From the NCBI GenBank assembly GCA_016873155.1, contig VGXX01000002.1:1-60076 (forward strand): DNA of 60,076 nucleotides. The letters are read 5' to 3'. Positions 51,072 to 58,298 of this stretch are shown in pieces. Position 1 is the stretch's first letter; every line of letters begins with the position of its first letter. A program made the position numbers and the translations under genes. This DNA comes from Planctomycetota bacterium (lineage in GTDB: Bacteria > Planctomycetota > Brocadiia > Brocadiales > Brocadiaceae). The notes below the pieces were generated by a model. It did not search any database and was not told the origin of the DNA. It saw nothing but the letters and a program-made list of their open reading frames with translations.

Positions 51072-52865
51072 TCAGACCGTTACCTCGTTTTTTAAATTTG
51101 CAGCAGGTTGATTCTTGAATTTCTTTTCCAGGGAAATAAGATTTTGCGAGGCGTAATGACAGGCAGGGTCTAATTTGAGCGCTGCCCTGAGTCCGATTAT
51201 TGCAGATTCTAATCTGCCCAATCTGGCGTAACAAATGGAAATAGCGGCAATTACATCAGCATTGGCAGGTGAGATTTGAAGGTATTTCTCAAACAGCTCA
51301 ATGGCAGTGGTGTGGTCTTCTATTTCTGTACAAAGATTTCCCAGTTTGAGGTATGTGCCGGCGTCTGTTGAATTTGATTTGAGCGTATTTTGGATGAATT
51401 TGATTGCGCTCTGCCGGTCGCCGTTTTTAAATTTAATCCTTTCCATAAGGCATTTGAGTTCCAGGTTGTCCGGGTGGGAAGAAATTATTGTTTTCAGAGT
51501 CTCTTCTGCCTCTTTAATTTGATTTGTTTGTAATAAAAGATTTACTAAAAATATATGTGCATTTAAATCGTTGTTATCTTTTTGGATACGTTGTTTGAAG
51601 GTGTGGATAGCTTCATGTGCTTTTCCCAGCATAATTTGCGCCTTTCCCATCAAGAGATATATCAAGTGATTAGCAATACCAAATTTTATAGCGGTGTTAG
51701 TGATACTTTCTGCCTCTTGAAAGCGATTTTGGGAGATGTAGAGGTGTGCAAGGTTTGAGTAGTACAATGATTCCTTATTGTTCAGATCAAGAGCCTTTTT
51801 GTAAGCCAGTTCTGCCTTATCAGAAAGTCCGAGACGATTGTAACATTCTCCGATATTGTTATATGCTTTATGTTCATAATAATATGTATCTACAATACGA
51901 AGGTTAACGGTAGGGTTTTTGTTTTCTTTATCTTTTATAATAAGATATTTTTTAAAATAATTTATAGCTTCAGCAAATTCTCCCTTCCTCGCCAATATAT
52001 CTCCCATAACATATAAAATATCTAACGAATCGGGATTCTCGTTGATTGCGTCTTTGCAGATTTCTTCTGCCCTGTTTGTTTGATTTGTATTTAGCAAGGC
52101 ATATGCAAGGTCAATATAAATCCTGAGCCTTTGGTTTCTGGAATCAACATCTGTCGGGGAGGCAGGTATATTCAATCCGCTCTCTCCTAATTCGATAACC
52201 TTTTCGAAATTATATTCATTCCTATAGTTACGGACCAGGTTTGCCAGGGCAAAGATATTATTAGGATCTTCCACCAGTTGCTTTCTCAAAAGGTCTCCGG
52301 TCCTTTTGTATTTATTTTTCATTTCTTCATTAGATAGGTTGTACCCATAATGGTAAAATCTTATTTCCGATGGCATGGCATTACCATCCAGGACAAGTTG
52401 ATTGTGTACGATACCTTCAAAGCGCGCCTTTCCTCGGCGGAATACCCTTGTGTAATAGTGTTTTGATTGACCTCCAGGGAGTTCGCTGTAAATAGCAACG
52501 TATACTGCATTATATGAATCGGTTTGTATTAACTTATGAAGAAGTGGTATATCGGCCTGCTCAAGCGCCTCATCTGCATCGATTTGGAGAATCCAGTCGC
52601 CGGTTGCGTAGCTCAGAGAATGGTTCCGTGCTTCACTGAAGCTGTTGCGCCATGGATGATGGTATACTTTAGCGCCGAAGGATTGTGCAATTTCAACAGT
52701 TCTATCTGTCGAACCAGTATCGACGATAATAATTTCATCTATGGCGTCTTTAATGCTTTTTAAACATTGAGCCAAAAATTTTTCTTCGTTCTTTACAATC
52801 ATGCACGCAGAGAGCGACGGTCTTCCGTTATTTGATGGCGTTCGATAGTTTGCATTCGTTATCAT
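51072..52865 (-). CDS. GT2 glycosyltransferase with long TPR array
   Basis: 597 residues. GT-A domain in the first ~230 residues (LSACMIVKNEEKFLAQCLKSIKD, EIIIVDTGSTDRTVEIAQSFG, GDWILQIDADEA with DAD at 96-98, RVFRRGKARFEGIVHNQ), then at least eight TPR units to the C-terminus (DKAELAYKKALDLNNKESLYYSNLAHLY, HTTAIELFEKYLQISPANADVIAAI). Upstream of flagellin 2 on the same strand, so it mirrors the GT2-TPR gene behind flagellin 1. It probably glycosylates flagellin or another surface protein (inference). No clear promoter was seen. Confidence 0.86.
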   Translation of the reverse strand: MITNANYRTPSNNGRPSLSACMIVKNEEKFLAQCLKSIKDAIDEIIIVDTGSTDRTVEIAQSFGAKVYHHPWRNSFSEARNHSLSYATGDWILQIDADEALEQADIPLLHKLIQTDSYNAVYVAIYSELPGGQSKHYYTRVFRRGKARFEGIVHNQLVLDGNAMPSEIRFYHYGYNLSNEEMKNKYKRTGDLLRKQLVEDPNNIFALANLVRNYRNEYNFEKVIELGESGLNIPASPTDVDSRNQRLRIYIDLAYALLNTNQTNRAEEICKDAINENPDSLDILYVMGDILARKGEFAEAINYFKKYLIIKDKENKNPTVNLRIVDTYYYEHKAYNNIGECYNRLGLSDKAELAYKKALDLNNKESLYYSNLAHLYISQNRFQEAESITNTAIKFGIANHLIYLLMGKAQIMLGKAHEAIHTFKQRIQKDNNDLNAHIFLVNLLLQTNQIKEAEETLKTIISSHPDNLELKCLMERIKFKNGDRQSAIKFIQNTLKSNSTDAGTYLKLGNLCTEIEDHTTAIELFEKYLQISPANADVIAAISICYARLGRLESAIIGLRAALKLDPACHYASQNLISLEKKFKNQPAANLKNEVTV

Positions 52866-53110
52866 CTTTTACCTCGCAATAGGCTTTATATCCAGGCGCG
52901 GCGAAGCCGCAACCAAACAAATTTAACCAATTTGTTTTTTGAAAAATCAGTCCCTTCACGCCGGTTCAGACTTGTAGTCTGAACCAAAACCCCCCGATTG
53001 CTGCTGTCGGGGGCGAGAACGAGTGAACCAGCAAGGATTTTCAACCCCCACGTTAATGGATAAATTTTCGTGACTTTTTCGCGAATTTCGTGGGCTGTTG
53101 ATAAAGTTGT
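52866..53110. other. Intergenic hairpin cluster
   Basis: Three inverted repeats and no gene: ACAAATTTAACCAATTTGT (about 52917-52935, followed by a T-run on the plus strand), GGTTCAGACTTGTAGTCTGAACC words at 52963-52985, and CCCCCGATTGCTGCTGTCGGGGG words at 52991-53013. One of them may end the glycosyltransferase transcript at 53111. Confidence 0.55.
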
Positions 53111-54730
53111 CTATTGCCCAAGCGCCGATTTATAACCGGCGAGGGCCGCCTCCCAGTGTCCTAACTTTTCGTAGCATCGCGCAATATTTAATAGTATATC
53201 TTTGTTTTCAGGACAAGTCTTTATGTGCGCTTCAAGGTACGGGATGGCCTTTTCATATGCCTCCTGTTTTATATAGAGTTCTCCCAAATGCAAGAGTACT
53301 TCATTATCTGCAATACCTTCAGAAATGGTTTTTAATAGGGTATTGGTAGCTTCAACAAGATTTTCCTCGCTTAAATAGCAGATAGCCAGATTCTTATAGG
53401 GTGTAAGATACTTACTGTTGGAAGCTATGGCTTTTTTTAAATAGTCTATAGCCGTTTGCAAATGCCCTAACTTTCCGGAACAAATTCCTAACCCATTGTA
53501 AGCAGTGTAATCGTATCCCATGGTGTCAACCATAAGGGAAATTTTATCTATGTTTTTGAGATACCATTCGCGGAGCAACAAAAACCGTCTGAAGTAATCA
53601 ATGGCCTTTCTGTAATCCCCTTCCTTCAAATATGTACAGGCGAGAGTAAATATGAGGTCTATGTTTTCCGGTTCGATTTTTAACTCGGCTAATTTTGATA
53701 AGGCAAAGTGGCACAATTCCTTTGCCTTTGAATAATTTTCATTATAGAGATGGCAGTTTGCCGTTTCATAAATAATCATGACATAGTGATGCAGATTAAC
53801 GTTTGTGCCTTGTATCCGTTCATCCCCCTCCCCTAACCCCTCCCACGAGGGGCGGGGGAAACTCGTTCTCGACTCAGATCGGGGAAACGTTTCCTCCCCC
53901 TGTACCCCACTGTGAGGGGGAGAAAGGGGGAGGGGGGAGGTCAGGTGGGGGCGCTGAACTGTTACTGTTCCACCATGTTTCGAAAAGGAGCCGGATGACA
54001 TTATTTTAAGGGCTTCTTCTCCCGCATTGATACCGTCTTGAAACGAGTCTTGTATGCGGTAATTGCGTATCAGGTTAAACCACGCAAAACTATCGTGTTT
54101 GTTTTGCGCAATTTGTTTTTTCAGTAAGCGGGTGGTCCGCTGCCATTTTATCCGCATCTTTTTTTCATCAAGGTTATATCCATGGTGGTAAAGTCTGATC
54201 CCTGTTGGTAGCCGTTCACCTTCGATAATGGTTTGCTCGTGGATGATGTCTTTGTAAAATCCCTTGCCGCGCCGGAAAACACGCGGATGATAGAATGTAT
54301 GCAAACCGTCCTTTATAATGCTTTGAACAGCGATAATAATTCCATTATATCTATTGTCTCTTATTGCAAGTCTGAGCTTCGGTATATCCGCTTGTTCCAA
54401 TTCTTCATCGGCATCTATCTGAAGAATCCAATCTCCCGATGCGTGGTTTAAACAATGATTTCTTGCCTCGCTAAAACTGTCATTCCATGGGTGATGGTAA
54501 ACCTTTGCCTTGAATTCTTTGGCAATAGTTACCGTATTATCTGTGGAACCTGTATCGACGATAATGATTTCATCGACTACATCTTTGATACTCTTTAAGC
54601 AGTTAGGCAGGAGTTCTTCCTCGTTTTTTACTATCAGGCACGCTGAGATATTTTCTTTCTTTAAGGTTTGCATGTGCATATTAAAGTTGATTCCTGGAAT
54701 TTCCTTTAGCTGATTTAGTTTCCTTTTCAA
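53111..54730 (-). CDS. GT2-TPR glycosyltransferase carrying an in-frame repeat insertion
   Basis: 539 residues. GT-A domain (ISACLIVKNEEELLPNCLKSI, EIIIVDTGSTDNTVTIA, GDWILQIDADEE with DAD at 106-108, HPRVFRRGKGFYKDIIHEQ) is homologous to the gene at 51072. TPR units follow (about 215-250 and 310-535). Between them residues about 256-305 are Pro/Ser/Gly-rich (LTSPLPLSPPHSGVQGEE; SWEGLGEGDERIQ) and are encoded by a family B repeat. The insert adds about 150 bp, a multiple of three with no stop, in a loop between TPR helices, so the enzyme may survive. A sigma-54-like element sits about 33 bp before the ATG. The start could also be one of the later Met codons near residue 18-20. Confidence 0.85.
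   Translation of the reverse strand: MKRKLNQLKEIPGINFNMHMQTLKKENISACLIVKNEEELLPNCLKSIKDVVDEIIIVDTGSTDNTVTIAKEFKAKVYHHPWNDSFSEARNHCLNHASGDWILQIDADEELEQADIPKLRLAIRDNRYNGIIIAVQSIIKDGLHTFYHPRVFRRGKGFYKDIIHEQTIIEGERLPTGIRLYHHGYNLDEKKMRIKWQRTTRLLKKQIAQNKHDSFAWFNLIRNYRIQDSFQDGINAGEEALKIMSSGSFSKHGGTVTVQRPHLTSPLPLSPPHSGVQGEETFPRSESRTSFPRPSWEGLGEGDERIQGTNVNLHHYVMIIYETANCHLYNENYSKAKELCHFALSKLAELKIEPENIDLIFTLACTYLKEGDYRKAIDYFRRFLLLREWYLKNIDKISLMVDTMGYDYTAYNGLGICSGKLGHLQTAIDYLKKAIASNSKYLTPYKNLAICYLSEENLVEATNTLLKTISEGIADNEVLLHLGELYIKQEAYEKAIPYLEAHIKTCPENKDILLNIARCYEKLGHWEAALAGYKSALGQ
53816..53965 (+). repeat. GC-rich palindromic repeat (family B) inserted in a gene
   Basis: CCGTTCATCCCCCTCCCC to GCGCTGAACTGTTAC parallels the intergenic copy at 44381-44498, including AGGGGGAGAAAGGGGGAGG. 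It has an extra middle segment containing TCGACTCAGATCGGGGAA. It lies wholly within the coding sequence on the other strand. Confidence 0.85.
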
Positions 54731-54762
54731 AGGGAATCCAATGTGATTTTCCGATACGAAAG

Positions 54763-54778
54763 TGCAAATACTATGCCT
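54763..54778 (-). promoter_or_regulatory. Probable sigma-54 promoter of the 53111-54730 glycosyltransferase
   Basis: On the minus strand AGGCATAGTATTTGCA: GG and GC 10 bases apart, GGCA and TTTGC good, first base A instead of T. Transcription would begin about 20 bp before the start codon at 54730, which is the right geometry. Confidence 0.65.
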
Positions 54779-54923
54779 TATTAAATCGCATTTAAATAAT
54801 TATGGAATTCTAATATGTTTCTTAAGCAAACCCTACAAGGGTATTCTTCCAGCTGTAGGACAAGAAAAATACGGATGCTGTCGGTATTCCCGGACACATA
54901 TAGAAGTTTTGTGTAAGAATAAA

Positions 54924-54966
54924 CTAAGGTGTTATTCTCTACAGGATGTTTAATATTTATTCAATG
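54924..54966 (+). repeat. Imperfect direct repeat flanking the MNT-HEPN pair, left copy
   Basis: CTAAGGTGTTATTCTCTACA and GGATGTTTAATATTTATTCA match 55866-55909 at roughly four bases in five. The pair encloses the toxin-antitoxin genes. Confidence 0.55.
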
Positions 54967-55018
54967 TTTAATCATTGACTTTCTTTTTAAAATAGTTAGG
55001 ATGTAGCCATACCCAGTA

Positions 55019-55105
55019 GTGGAGGACATCCGGGATACGATAGCAACAGAACCAGAGGCTATCGAATTAACCGAATTAGACAAAAGGGAAGAAACCATTG
55101 GATAA
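55019..55105 (+). other. Possible short frame or gene remnant before the MNT gene
   Basis: A 28-codon GTG-started frame (EDIRDTIATEPEAIELTELD within it) overlaps the MNT start by 8 bases. It could be a leader peptide, the end of a lost gene or chance; no ribosome site is clear. Confidence 0.25.
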
Positions 55106-55439
55106 AGATATTTTAGCAAATGAAGATATGAAAACTCTGTTATCAGAGATAAAGAATACTCTTGAGAAATTTTTGGGAAACAATATGATGAAGATAGTCC
55201 TTTACGGCTCGAGGGCAAGGGGAGACTATGATACCGAATCTGATATTGACATAGCCATTGTTGTCCGATGGTTATCAAGGGAGCTAAAAAAGCAGATATT
55301 TGATGTAGTTGCCGATATCGAAGTAAAATATCTTGTTTCCATTTCAACCTTGGTACTCTCAGAGGAAAATTTTGCCTTTCTTAAAAAGCGGGAAAGAAGA
55401 ATCGTTGCTGACATCGAAAGGGAAGGGATACCATTGTGA
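55098..55439 (+). CDS. MNT-type nucleotidyltransferase antitoxin
   Basis: 113 residues with the minimal nucleotidyltransferase signature GSRARGDYDTESDIDIAIVV (GS-x10-DxD, Asp about 50 and 52). The start is TTG 55098, supported by AGGGAAG 7 bases upstream; no ATG in frame would keep the first helix. In MNT-HEPN (type VII) systems this protein adenylylates the HEPN toxin and inactivates it. Its stop overlaps the HEPN start (GTGA). Confidence 0.88.
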   Translation: MDKDILANEDMKTLLSEIKNTLEKFLGNNMMKIVLYGSRARGDYDTESDIDIAIVVRWLSRELKKQIFDVVADIEVKYLVSISTLVLSEENFAFLKKRERRIVADIEREGIPL

Positions 55440-55840
55440 TAGAAGAGAATAAAAGGAATAATATCCATGATGAGCTGGATAAGTCGTCTGAAATCTTGCA
55501 AGAGGCAGAATTGCTTTATAATAATGGTTTTATCAATGGGGCTGTATCCCGACTTTATTATTCTTCGTTTCATACAGTAAGGGCGCTTCTTTTATCAAGG
55601 GGCCTCGAGCCAAAAAGCCATGAAGGCGCCCTCCGGCTTTTTGGTCTGCATTTTATAAAAAAAGGTGTATTTGAAACAAAATATTCCCACATATTCTCCA
55701 GGCTTATGAAATACAGGGAAGAAGCTGACTATAATCCTTCATATATGTTTACTCAAGAGGATGTTCTCGAATTTAAAAAAGACGCCAAAGAATTGCTTGA
55801 CAAAATCAGGATGTATTTAACAGAAAAGGGATACCTTTAA
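55436..55840 (+). CDS. HEPN-domain toxin
   Basis: 134 residues, helical HEPN fold: LDKSSEILQEAELLYNNGF, AVSRLYYSSFHTVRALLLSRG, SHIFSRLMKYREEADYNPSY. The R-x4-Y (REEADY) segment is in the place of the conserved polar motif of HEPN partners of MNT proteins. HEPN toxins are usually RNases; the canonical R-x4-6-H is not evident, so activity is uncertain. GTG start overlapping the MNT stop by 4 bases; the pair forms one operon. Confidence 0.85.
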   Translation: MIEENKRNNIHDELDKSSEILQEAELLYNNGFINGAVSRLYYSSFHTVRALLLSRGLEPKSHEGALRLFGLHFIKKGVFETKYSHIFSRLMKYREEADYNPSYMFTQEDVLEFKKDAKELLDKIRMYLTEKGYL

Positions 55841-55865
55841 AAAGCGGTGAACTATTACGAACAAC

Positions 55866-55909
55866 CTAAGGTGTTATTTTATACAAGATGATTAATTTTA
55901 ACTCATTGC
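55866..55909 (+). repeat. Imperfect direct repeat flanking the MNT-HEPN pair, right copy
   Basis: CTAAGGTGTTATTTTATACA and AGATGATTAATTTTAACTCA, parallel to 54924-54966. The rest of the gap to 56114 contains no recognisable gene. Confidence 0.55.
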
Positions 55910-56114
55910 ACTTGGCACGCGTGAGCAACTGTAAGCCCTGATTAAACTGGCGTAGGGATTACGGAACATGTCCGATACCACACTGTCAATATTTGTATCA
56001 ATGTTTGAGATGCATCCCTTTCAAGTTCACACAATATTCGCCACCTACGGGAAAATACTTATGCCTTAACGAATAGCTTCGTATGTTTGCAGACGAGAGA
56101 TAAACCTAAGTTAC

Positions 56115-56987
56115 CTATGGGATATTTTCCCCGAAAAGGTAATAATTATTAGGTAAATGTCTTATTTCATAACTAGACCATTTGTAATTTCTTAGAGAAT
56201 CTTTCCATGCTGAAAAATATTTACTATTATCTATTTCTCCAAACTGTTTTTGATATGCGATTAAAAATAAATCAAAATTTTCAATCACACTCAAGATTGT
56301 ATTTCTTAAATATATTGGTGCTTCACTTATTGACCAAGTCGCGATAAAGATTGATTTCTTTTTTGATTCTTTATTACTTAAAATCTCTCTGAGCACTTCA
56401 GTTTTAAAAATACAACTAACTCCATTTGTATATTCATTTGCTCCATACTTTGCGTTTATCCCAATACTCTTTAAATAAAATTCTTGAAGTGCCGAAAAAA
56501 CAGGAAGATCAAAAATGATATATTTGCCTTTAAAACCCAGATTATGAAATAATCTACACATGCTCCCATATCCCCCTCCAAATTCAAGCACATAATCTAT
56601 ATCAGTAATATTCAATTCCAATTTATTCCCAAGTTGGGCTAAATGATATGCGTGATGGATCAAATTACCACTACTTTTAGGGTAAAATATACAGGGATCA
56701 GGGTATCCTATCTGGACTTCCTTAGTGGCACTTTTCCAAATGTGCCAATTACTTTCTGTTAAAAACTTTAGTTCATTAACAATGTAAGATGTATTTGCAA
56801 CGAACATTGTTTTACGGATGACATCCCATTGAAGAAATCTTCCGGGGTCTGAATTATTAATGTCTTCGACTAACTCGGTAACATTATTACCCCATTCGGG
56901 TTGAATTTCAGAATTATCTGCGTCAGAAAGCAAAATATTATTTACATGGTTTCTCAAATTATTGATAAGCAAAAGTTCATTATCCAT
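56115..56987 (-). CDS. SAM-dependent methyltransferase, putative sugar O-methyltransferase family
   Basis: The start at ATG 56987 has GGAGAG 6 bases upstream and is preferred over the frame start 33 bp earlier. About 290 residues. VLEFGGGYGSMCRLFHNLGFKGKYIIFDLP is a SAM-binding motif I, and the surrounding layout (HIWKSATKEVQIGYPDP; SISEAPIYLRN) resembles the putative sugar O-methyltransferase family found in polysaccharide and glycosylation loci. Base composition is visibly more AT-rich than neighbouring genes, which hints at transfer. It probably modifies a sugar made or transferred by the neighbouring gene products. Confidence 0.7.
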   Translation of the reverse strand: MDNELLLINNLRNHVNNILLSDADNSEIQPEWGNNVTELVEDINNSDPGRFLQWDVIRKTMFVANTSYIVNELKFLTESNWHIWKSATKEVQIGYPDPCIFYPKSSGNLIHHAYHLAQLGNKLELNITDIDYVLEFGGGYGSMCRLFHNLGFKGKYIIFDLPVFSALQEFYLKSIGINAKYGANEYTNGVSCIFKTEVLREILSNKESKKKSIFIATWSISEAPIYLRNTILSVIENFDLFLIAYQKQFGEIDNSKYFSAWKDSLRNYKWSSYEIRHLPNNYYLFGENIP

Positions 56988-57167
56988 TGTTCTCTCCTGC
57001 GTAAAGAGTCTAATAGGCAATCCCCTTAGATGTTATCATAAAATAAATGTTATAACATGCTAAGCTTACTATTGAGTAATATTAGGTAGAGACAATTAAG
57101 ATGATCACTTATTTCGTGACAAACCCTTAGCTAAACGAAGGCGTACCTTTAACAAAATAATTGAATT

Positions 57168-58289
57168 TCATACAGTTTTATTGTTGTTTAATTCATGTTT
57201 GATAAAGTCAACAATACGTTTCGAAGCACGTCCATCGCCGAAAGGATTCTCAATATTTGCCATTCGATTATATTCTTTTGTGTCTTCTAACAGACGGATT
57301 GTTTCTGCAATAATAGTATCGGGATTTGTGCCAACCAATTTTGCGCCGCCTGCTTTTACTACCTCTGGACGTTCCGTCACCTTACGGAGTATCAGTACCG
57401 GTTTGTTTAAAGAAGGGGCTTCTTCCTGAATGCCTCCGGAATCCGTCAGCATGAAGTGGGCGCGCTTCATTAAATGAACGAAAGGCACATACTCCAGCGG
57501 TTCGATGAGATGGATATTTGGTTGGTTTCCCAGTATAGCATATACAGTGTGCCTGACGTTTGGATTCAGATGTACCGGGTATATAAAGGTAACATCCGGG
57601 TATCGTTTTGCCAATGTTAAGATGGCATTGCATATATCGGTTAGTGGTTTTCCGAAGTTTTCCCGCCGGTGCGCTGTAATTAATATTATCTTGCCTTTAA
57701 TGTTGTTGAGCAGATCGGTGTCAAATTTGAAGTCAAACGCTGCTACATCCAATAAGGCGTCTATAACGGTGTTGCCCGTCACACAAATGGAATCTTCGTT
57801 TACTCCTTCGCTGGATAAGTTGTCTTTTGCCTTGTCAGTTGGGGCAAAATGGATGTCCGCTATAATGCTCGTTAAACATCGGTTTATTTCCTCAGGGAAA
57901 GGATGATATTTGTTGTGTGAACGCAATCCCGCTTCCACGTGCCCTACGGGAATATGTTTGTAATAGGCCGCCAGCGATGCGGCGAAAACAGTAGTCGTGT
58001 CTCCTTGTACTAAAACCAGGTCAGGCTGCTCCGTTTCATATATCGATTCTATATTCTTTAATACTTTGCAGGTAATGTCAGACAGCCCTTGTCCCGCAGC
58101 CATGATATTCATATCATAATCCGGCTTAATGTCAAAAACATTCAGAACGCTGTCAAGCATCTGACGATGCTGGGCAGTAACGGCAACGACACTTTTCAGT
58201 GAGTCTGAATGTTTTTGTAATTCTTTAATTACTGGTGCAAGTTTTATGGCTTCTGGACGAGTACCAAATACACTCATGATTTTAAACAT
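57168..58289 (-). CDS. wecB: UDP-N-acetylglucosamine 2-epimerase (non-hydrolysing)
   Basis: 373 residues, normal length. MSVFGTRPEAIKLAPVIKEL, the catalytic-site VGHVEAGLRS region, EEINRCLTSIIADIHFAPT, TAHRRENFGKPL and LTDSGGIQEEAPSLNKPVLILR are all diagnostic. It converts UDP-GlcNAc to UDP-ManNAc in the cytosol, a precursor for ManNAc-containing surface glycans. It starts 9 bp after the downstream end of the CgeB-like gene, so the two are one operon. It may feed flagellin or surface glycosylation. Confidence 0.95.
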   Translation of the reverse strand: MFKIMSVFGTRPEAIKLAPVIKELQKHSDSLKSVVAVTAQHRQMLDSVLNVFDIKPDYDMNIMAAGQGLSDITCKVLKNIESIYETEQPDLVLVQGDTTTVFAASLAAYYKHIPVGHVEAGLRSHNKYHPFPEEINRCLTSIIADIHFAPTDKAKDNLSSEGVNEDSICVTGNTVIDALLDVAAFDFKFDTDLLNNIKGKIILITAHRRENFGKPLTDICNAILTLAKRYPDVTFIYPVHLNPNVRHTVYAILGNQPNIHLIEPLEYVPFVHLMKRAHFMLTDSGGIQEEAPSLNKPVLILRKVTERPEVVKAGGAKLVGTNPDTIIAETIRLLEDTKEYNRMANIENPFGDGRASKRIVDFIKHELNNNKTV

Positions 58290-58298
58290 GGTGACTTA

